Source of the DNA: Actinomadura madurae
GTDB lineage: Bacteria; Actinomycetota; Actinomycetes; Streptosporangiales; Streptosporangiaceae
Reading direction: 5' to 3'
Assembly (NCBI RefSeq): GCF_900115095.1
Contig: NZ_FOVH01000016.1
Coordinates: forward strand, 62,001 to 126,000
DNA: 64,000 nt
The position numbers were made by a program, and so were the translations under genes. Each line of letters opens with the position of its first letter. Position 1 is the first letter of the stretch. Shown piece by piece: positions 59,249 through 64,000 of this stretch. The notes beneath the pieces were generated by a model, which was not told the origin of the DNA, searched no databases, and was given only the letters and a program-made list of their open reading frames with translations.

Positions 59249-60633
59249 CGTCGTCATCCGGGCGCAACCACGCCGTCAGCCCCGTCGGAATGGTCAACGG
59301 CTTCCAGGCCGCGGACCGGGCCGGGCAACCGCCGGACATCATCAGCATGCTCGATCGCCGCAGCGACCTGCTCGGCCCCGGCTACCAACTCTTCTACGCC
59401 GACCCGATCGAGGTGTCACACGCACGAGATGTGTTCCTGTACGGCCGGGACGGCATCGAGTACCTCGACGCGTACAACAATGTCGCGCAGATCGGGCACT
59501 GCCATCCGAAGGTCGTGGAGGCCGTGTCGCGGCAACTCGGCATCCTGAACACGAATACGCGATACCTGCAGAGCAGGATCCTGGAAACGTCCGAGGAGCT
59601 TCTGGCGACGTTTCCCGGCGCGCTGAATCGCGTCACGTACACGTGCAGCGGCTCGGAAGCGAACGATCTCGCCGTGCGCATCGCCAACTACCACACCGGC
59701 GCCACGGGGTTGATCGCAACAAAACACGCATATCATGGCGTCACGTCCGGCGTCGCGGCGTTCTCTCCCTCTCTCGGCACCGGCTCGCCGCCGAGTTCCC
59801 ATGTACGGCTCATCGACCCGCCCGATCCTCGGCTCGTCGGCGGCGACGAGAGTCTGGAGGACGTCCTCCGGGCGAACACGCGTATGGCAGCCGAGGACCT
59901 GCACCGTCACGGACATGGCGTGAGCGCGTTCATCGCCGACAGCGTCTTCTCGTCCGACGGCGTGTTCACCCATCCGACGCCCACGCTGGGGGCGATCGCC
60001 GACGAGGTGCGCCGGGCCGGCGGCCTCGTCATCGCCGACGAGGTGCAAGCGGGGTTCGGCCGCACCGGGGACGGCTGGTGGGGTTTCCAGCGCCACCGGT
60101 TCGAGCCGGACATCGTCACGCTCGGCAAGCCCATGGGAAACGGGTATCCCGTTGCCGGCGTCGTGTTGCGCGAGGAAGTGGGACGCGAGTTCGCGGCGGC
60201 GGTGCGATATTTCAACACCTTCGGCGGAAGCACCGCGGCAATGGCGGCCACAGGGGCGGTGCTGGCCGTCATCAAAGAAGAAGACCTCGTTGACCGTGCG
60301 CGGACGATCGGCGACTACCTGCGTCGATCCCTGCGGGAATCCCTCACCGACATCGGCGCCGTCGCCCAAGTACGAGGCGTCGGAATGTTCTACGGAATAG
60401 AGATCTGCGGTCCTGATGGGCCTTCGGCCGCCGACGCCGATATCGCGCGGACGGTCGTCAACGAGGTACGACGCGACGGCGTGCTCATCTCGGCATCAGG
60501 ACCGGGCGGAAACGTCCTCAAGATCCGCCCCCCGCTGACGTTCCGGCGCGGCCATGTCGACCGGCTCGTCGGCACGCTCACCTCGGTTCTGCGGCGCACA
60601 CCGTCCGCCGCGGCGACACACGGAGGTCGCTGA
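59245..60633 (+). CDS. Class-III aminotransferase-fold protein, likely phospho-lyase
   Basis: The 462-residue PLP enzyme has the stretch EYLDAYNNVAQIGHCHPKVV with LGILNTNTRYLQ, which is characteristic of the ETNPPL/PHYKPL (AGXT2L) branch and not of ordinary omega-transaminases. The pyridoxal lysine is in LGKPMGNGYPVAG (about 300), with GSEAND and VIADEVQAGFGRTG at the expected places. These enzymes eliminate phosphate and ammonia from phospho-amino alcohols to give an aldehyde. The ATG at 59245 overlaps the kinase stop (ATGA), consistent with a shared substrate. Confidence 0.87.
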   Translation: MTSSSGRNHAVSPVGMVNGFQAADRAGQPPDIISMLDRRSDLLGPGYQLFYADPIEVSHARDVFLYGRDGIEYLDAYNNVAQIGHCHPKVVEAVSRQLGILNTNTRYLQSRILETSEELLATFPGALNRVTYTCSGSEANDLAVRIANYHTGATGLIATKHAYHGVTSGVAAFSPSLGTGSPPSSHVRLIDPPDPRLVGGDESLEDVLRANTRMAAEDLHRHGHGVSAFIADSVFSSDGVFTHPTPTLGAIADEVRRAGGLVIADEVQAGFGRTGDGWWGFQRHRFEPDIVTLGKPMGNGYPVAGVVLREEVGREFAAAVRYFNTFGGSTAAMAATGAVLAVIKEEDLVDRARTIGDYLRRSLRESLTDIGAVAQVRGVGMFYGIEICGPDGPSAADADIARTVVNEVRRDGVLISASGPGGNVLKIRPPLTFRRGHVDRLVGTLTSVLRRTPSAAATHGGR

Positions 60634-61403
60634 TGACCGCACACCGAATAGATGTCAATGCCGACGCGGGTGAGAGCTACGGGCGATGGCACCTGGGCGA
60701 GGACGCACATCTGTTCCGGTACGTGTCGAGCACCAATATCGCATGCGGATTTCACGCGGGTGATCCCACGACGATGCACGCCGCCGTTCGGGCGGCGAGG
60801 GACGCGGGGGTCGCCGTGGGCGCGCACCCCGGATACCCCGACAAACTCGGGTTCGGCCGCAGGGCCATGGCCGTCTCCATCGAGGAGACGACCGACTATG
60901 TCGTCTACCAGGTCGGGTCCCTGGCAGCGATCGCGGCGACCGAAGGCGTACGGTTGCGCCACCTCAAACCGCACGGCGCCCTCATGGGAGCGGTCTGCCG
61001 GAATCCGGACCTGGCCACCGCCATCGCCGCGGCGGTCCACCGCGCGGGGCTGGACCTCCCGTTGATGCTGGCCCCGTCCCCGGCCCTCGACGCGGTCGAA
61101 GCGGCCGGTCACCCCGTCATCCCCGAGAACGCGGTCGACCTCGGCTTCGACGACGACGGGCTCAACATCATCGAGCCCCGGCCCGCGGCCAAAGACCCGG
61201 ACCGCGTGGCCCAGATCGCGCTCGCGGCCGCCGCGGGCCACGCCGTCACGACGACAGGCCGGACCATTCCGATGCCCGTCCGGTCGATCTGCGTTCACGG
61301 CGACCGCCCCAACGCCGTCGACATCGCCGCGGCCGTCCACCGCCGGCTCACCGAGGCGGGCATCACCGTTCAGCCGGCGACCGCAGATGCGTCGGCCAGG
61401 TGA
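60633..61403 (+). CDS. pxpA: 5-oxoprolinase subunit A / LamB-YcsF family
   Basis: The 256-residue product has the YcsF signature DVNADAGESYGRWHLGEDAH, then STNIACGFHAGDPTTMHAAV, AVGAHPGYPDKLGFGRR, LKPHGALM and a C-terminal VRSICVHGDRPNAV. PxpA acts with PxpB and PxpC to hydrolyse 5-oxoproline with ATP. Homologues may handle other lactams, such as those formed from aminoadipate-like acids. The ATG at 60633 shares a base with the lyase stop. Confidence 0.93.
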   Translation: MTAHRIDVNADAGESYGRWHLGEDAHLFRYVSSTNIACGFHAGDPTTMHAAVRAARDAGVAVGAHPGYPDKLGFGRRAMAVSIEETTDYVVYQVGSLAAIAATEGVRLRHLKPHGALMGAVCRNPDLATAIAAAVHRAGLDLPLMLAPSPALDAVEAAGHPVIPENAVDLGFDDDGLNIIEPRPAAKDPDRVAQIALAAAAGHAVTTTGRTIPMPVRSICVHGDRPNAVDIAAAVHRRLTEAGITVQPATADASAR

Positions 61404-61406
61404 CGC

Positions 61407-62309
61407 ATGGATGCATCGGCCATTTATCACCCGTTCCCGGATGGCAGCCGCGCGAGCTTCGGCGGTGACGAGTACATCTTCGTCGAGATCGCTGAGGCGA
61501 TGAGCCTGGAGGCGGCACTGCGCGTACAGGCGATCGTCGCGCGAATCGCGGAACTCGGAATGCTCGGCATCGTCGACATCGCGCCGGCGAACACGAGTTA
61601 CATGATTCGCCTGGATCCGGATGTCTCGCATCCACGGGACGTGTTGGCGGCCGTCAGCGAGTTGCACGGTCATGATGACGGCTCGGATCCGAGCGTCACG
61701 ACGCAGATCGTTGAAGTACCCGTGTACTACGACGATCCATGGACGAAAGACGTATGCCTGCGATTCCGCTCCGGGCATCAGTCGCCGTCGGAGACCGATA
61801 TCGAGTTCGTGGCCCGGATCAACGGCTTCGGCAGCATCCGGGACCTTGTCGACGCACACACCCGCGCGCCGTTCATCGTGACCTTTCCATGCTTCAAGCC
61901 GGGCAACGCCGAGTCGTACCAGCTCGTCGCCCGTGATCGGCAGATCGAAGCGCCCAAGTACCTGAGCCCGCGTACCGAGACGCCCTCTCGTGCGGTGGCG
62001 CACGGCGGCGCGTTCAGCGTGATCTATCCGGTGGACGGGGTCGGTGGTTACCAGCTACTGGGGCGTTCCGCCGTTCCCGTCGTCGACCTGTACCAGCGGT
62101 CCCGGGAGTTCACGTCGTCGCGGGTGCTCAGTCCCATATCGACGCTGATCCAGTTCCGGTCGATCGATCGCACGGAATATGACGACATTCAGCACCGGGT
62201 CGAATGCGACCGCTATGCCGTCAAGCGTCACCCGGTGGAGTTCTCGCTGGAGAAGTTCACCGCGGCGCCGTGCGAGTACGCACAGTCTTTGAAGGGACTG
62301 GTGTCGTGA
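61407..62309 (+). CDS. pxpB: 5-oxoprolinase subunit B (KipI / allophanate hydrolase subunit 1 domain)
   Basis: The 300-residue product belongs to the AHS1/KipI family: an N-terminal ferredoxin-like domain (LGIVDIAPANTSYMIRLDP) and a cyclophilin-like C-terminal domain (VEVPVYYDDPWTKDV, VTFPCFKPGNAESYQ-like GYQLLGRSAVPVVDLYQ). It is longer than the usual 220-240 residues. The added length lies between residues 120 and 200 and at the C-terminus, possibly for a different lactam. It starts 3 bases after pxpA ends. Confidence 0.85.
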   Translation: MDASAIYHPFPDGSRASFGGDEYIFVEIAEAMSLEAALRVQAIVARIAELGMLGIVDIAPANTSYMIRLDPDVSHPRDVLAAVSELHGHDDGSDPSVTTQIVEVPVYYDDPWTKDVCLRFRSGHQSPSETDIEFVARINGFGSIRDLVDAHTRAPFIVTFPCFKPGNAESYQLVARDRQIEAPKYLSPRTETPSRAVAHGGAFSVIYPVDGVGGYQLLGRSAVPVVDLYQRSREFTSSRVLSPISTLIQFRSIDRTEYDDIQHRVECDRYAVKRHPVEFSLEKFTAAPCEYAQSLKGLVS

Positions 62310-63292
62310 TATCGGTCGTTACCCCGGGGCTGCACACCACCATCCAGGATCTCGGCCGGCCCGGCCACTTCGCCATGGGCCTGCCGCCGTCCGGCGCGCT
62401 GGACCAGTTCTCACATCGGTGCGCCAACCTGCTGGTCGGCAACTCGGCCGGCGCGGCGACGCTCGAGTCGACGATGACCGGGCCGGCACTCCACTTCAAG
62501 GAGGCCTCCCTGATCGCCGTGACGGGCGGGGACGTCGACATCTCTATCGACGATCACCCGGTGGAGGCCTGGACCAGCCACGCCGTATCCCCCGAGCAGG
62601 TCGTCAGAATCGGAATCCTCCGAACCGGCGCCCGAGCGTACCTGGCGATCCGCGGCGGCATAGACTCTCCGCCTTTCCTGGAAAGTCGCTCGACCTATAC
62701 CTCTTCGAGAATCGGCGGCCTGTCCGGAGAACCGCTCAAGGCAGGCGACATTCTGCGATCGGGCCGCGAGACTTCGGCACCGGGCCGGATCGGGGCATCG
62801 ATCGACCGGCGGCTGCGTCCGGCGCTGAGCGCACAGACCGGCGTTCGTGTCGTCGAAGGGCTCTGCAATTATCGCTTCACCCGTGAATCCCTCCATGAAT
62901 TCTTCACCGAGACGTTCACGGTCACCTCGGTGTCCGACCGCACCGGATACCGTCTCGATGGCCCTCGTCTCTCGTTCGTGGAACGTGCACAGCCGTTCGG
63001 GGCGGGCGACAACCCCAGCAACGTCGTGGATCTCGGATACCCCGTCGGTTCGATCCAAGCACCGAACGGAGACCAGGCCATCTGCCTCATGCGGGATGCC
63101 GTCACCGGCGGCGGCTACGCGACGCTGGGCACCGTCATCTCCTCCGACATCGACCGGCTCGCGCAACTGAAAGCCCCTGACCTCATCCGCTTCGAATCCG
63201 TCGATCTCGACGCCGCCGTCGCGGCGCGGAAAGAGTATCGCCGACGACTGCGCGACGCCGCGACCAATGTCAACCTATTGTTCATGTTCTGA
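62306..63292 (+). CDS. pxpC: 5-oxoprolinase subunit C (KipA / AHS2 domain)
   Basis: The 328-residue product starts at the GTG at 62306, overlapping the pxpB stop (GTGA). It has the AHS2/KipA landmarks: TPGLHTTIQDLGRPGHFAMG, LPPSGALDQFSHRCANLLVG, VTGGDVDISIDD, AYLAIRGGIDSPPFLESRST, FTVTSVSDRTGYRLDGPRL and GDQAICLMRDAVTGGGYATL. With PxpB it forms the catalytic partner of PxpA. All three subunits are intact and contiguous. Confidence 0.92.
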   Translation: MISVVTPGLHTTIQDLGRPGHFAMGLPPSGALDQFSHRCANLLVGNSAGAATLESTMTGPALHFKEASLIAVTGGDVDISIDDHPVEAWTSHAVSPEQVVRIGILRTGARAYLAIRGGIDSPPFLESRSTYTSSRIGGLSGEPLKAGDILRSGRETSAPGRIGASIDRRLRPALSAQTGVRVVEGLCNYRFTRESLHEFFTETFTVTSVSDRTGYRLDGPRLSFVERAQPFGAGDNPSNVVDLGYPVGSIQAPNGDQAICLMRDAVTGGGYATLGTVISSDIDRLAQLKAPDLIRFESVDLDAAVAARKEYRRRLRDAATNVNLLFMF

Positions 63293-63307
63293 CAGCGCGG
63301 AGCGAAA

Positions 63308-64000
63308 ATGACATCACCAGAAGCACTCGACGAACGGATCGACAATTTTCTGCGGGCGTATCCGGTGAGCCGAACAGACGACCGCCGGTTTCGCGAGGCC
63401 CGTTTCGACGCGGGACTGGCGATGGTTCACTTCGACCCCGGCCTCGGCGGCCTCGGACTGGCTCCGAGCCTTCAGCCGATGGTCGACGCCCGATTCCGGG
63501 AGGCCGGCTGCGCCGACTGGCGCGACCGCAATCTCATCGGACTGGGCATGGCCGCCCCCACCATTCATGCGCATGGCACGGCCGCCCAGAAACGGCTGCT
63601 TCGGCCGCTCTTCAGCGGCGAGCACGTCTGGTGCCAGCTGTTCTCCGAGCCGGAGGCGGGATCTGACTTGGCGGCGATGGCCACCCGCGCGGTGCGCGAT
63701 GGTGACGGCTGGATCGTTTCCGGCCAGAAGGTATGGACGAGCTTGGGGCACGTTGCACGCTACGGGCTGCTCCTGGCCCGCACCGATCCCACGCTGCCGA
63801 AACACCGAGGACTGACCTACTTCCTGCTCGACATGTCCCTTCCGGGCGTCGACGTGCGGGCCCTTCGCCAACTGACGGGGGAGGCGGAGTTCAACGAGGT
63901 CTACCTCACCGACGTCCGGGTGCCTGACACGGCGCGCCTGGGCGCGGTCGGCAGCGGGTGGACGGTCGCGCTCACGACTTTGTCCAACGAACGATCCACT
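63308..64000 (+). CDS. Acyl-CoA dehydrogenase, N-terminal part (runs off window)
   Basis: The ATG at 63308 opens 231 codons to the window edge. The N-terminal helical and middle beta domains of an acyl-CoA dehydrogenase are clear: GLGMAAPTIHAHGTAAQKRL, WCQLFSEPEAGSDLAAMATR, WIVSGQKVWTSLGHVARYGL, and EVYLTDVRVPDTARLGAVGS. The catalytic glutamate and the C-terminal helical domain are beyond the window. It follows pxpC by 15 bases and links the operon to a CoA-ester oxidation route. Confidence 0.92.
   Translation, partial: MTSPEALDERIDNFLRAYPVSRTDDRRFREARFDAGLAMVHFDPGLGGLGLAPSLQPMVDARFREAGCADWRDRNLIGLGMAAPTIHAHGTAAQKRLLRPLFSGEHVWCQLFSEPEAGSDLAAMATRAVRDGDGWIVSGQKVWTSLGHVARYGLLLARTDPTLPKHRGLTYFLLDMSLPGVDVRALRQLTGEAEFNEVYLTDVRVPDTARLGAVGSGWTVALTTLSNERST

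Noticed and set aside
1..64000. CRISPR arrays, rRNA genes or known riboswitches
   Set aside because: No regularly spaced repeats with unique spacers, no rRNA-like segments, and no leader with recognisable riboswitch consensus were seen.

Overview
This 64-kb window is high-GC actinomycete DNA. GTG starts, WhiB, XRE/DUF397 and actinobacterial MobC/relaxase genes, and DUF2637 proteins suggest a filamentous actinomycete such as Streptosporangiaceae, Thermomonosporaceae or Streptomycetaceae; I cannot name the species. There are four zones.

(1) 1 to about 14.56 kb: almost all of a pSAM2-type actinomycete integrative and conjugative element (AICE). In order it has a tyrosine integrase (cut by the window edge), an excisionase, an iteron-like repeat field, a DUF3631 ATPase, a primase-polymerase, a small C5 DNA methyltransferase, an FtsK/TraB-type transfer ATPase, a DUF2637 (Spd-like) membrane protein, a run of tiny overlapping genes, WhiB, and a divergent GntR (KorSA-like) regulator under a striking GTATAC palindrome. 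A cargo block follows (methyltransferase-like protein and two HNH-type proteins). The element ends at a 43-bp copy of the 3' half of tRNA-Pro(GGG), the attachment site. A 31-bp conserved element precedes or overlaps the start of each of four transcription units.

(2) About 15 to 33 kb: an eroded region. It holds a frameshifted XRE/DUF397 pair beside an intact HATPase gene; a MobC gene with a heavily broken relaxase; transposase fragments on both sides of a large intact NACHT/STAND-WD40 protein that overlaps a small two-TM membrane protein (the best candidate for an undescribed immune-like system); an IS3 remnant joined to a piece of another integrase; a DUF1996 secreted protein; and a catabolic cluster (two FAH hydrolases, cyclase, amidohydrolase, FAD monooxygenase, aldo/keto reductase) ruined by stops, indels, a 20-bp tandem duplication and a deletion fusion.

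(3) About 33 to 49 kb: an AraC regulator, an O-methyltransferase followed by a GMC oxidoreductase, a small secreted protein, and a tightly packed eight-gene minus-strand operon: HyuB, HyuA, MHS-type transporter, a DhaL-DhaK kinase of unusual domain order, a three-subunit opine/amino-acid-oxidase-like dehydrogenase, and MmgE/PrpD. A LysR gene with one frame break diverges from it.

(4) About 49 to 64 kb: two units sharing a TetR operator. The minus-strand operon encodes an alpha/beta C-C hydrolase, acyl-CoA ligase, CaiB/racemase and thiolase. The plus-strand operon encodes an APC permease, SDR dehydrogenase, APH-type kinase, class-III aminotransferase-fold phospho-lyase, PxpA/PxpB/PxpC and an acyl-CoA dehydrogenase that runs off the window. 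The TetR gene lies between them, and near-identical 23-bp palindromes sit in front of both. The logic suggests uptake and breakdown of an amino alcohol or hydroxy-amino acid, feeding a lactam-opening and acyl-CoA route.
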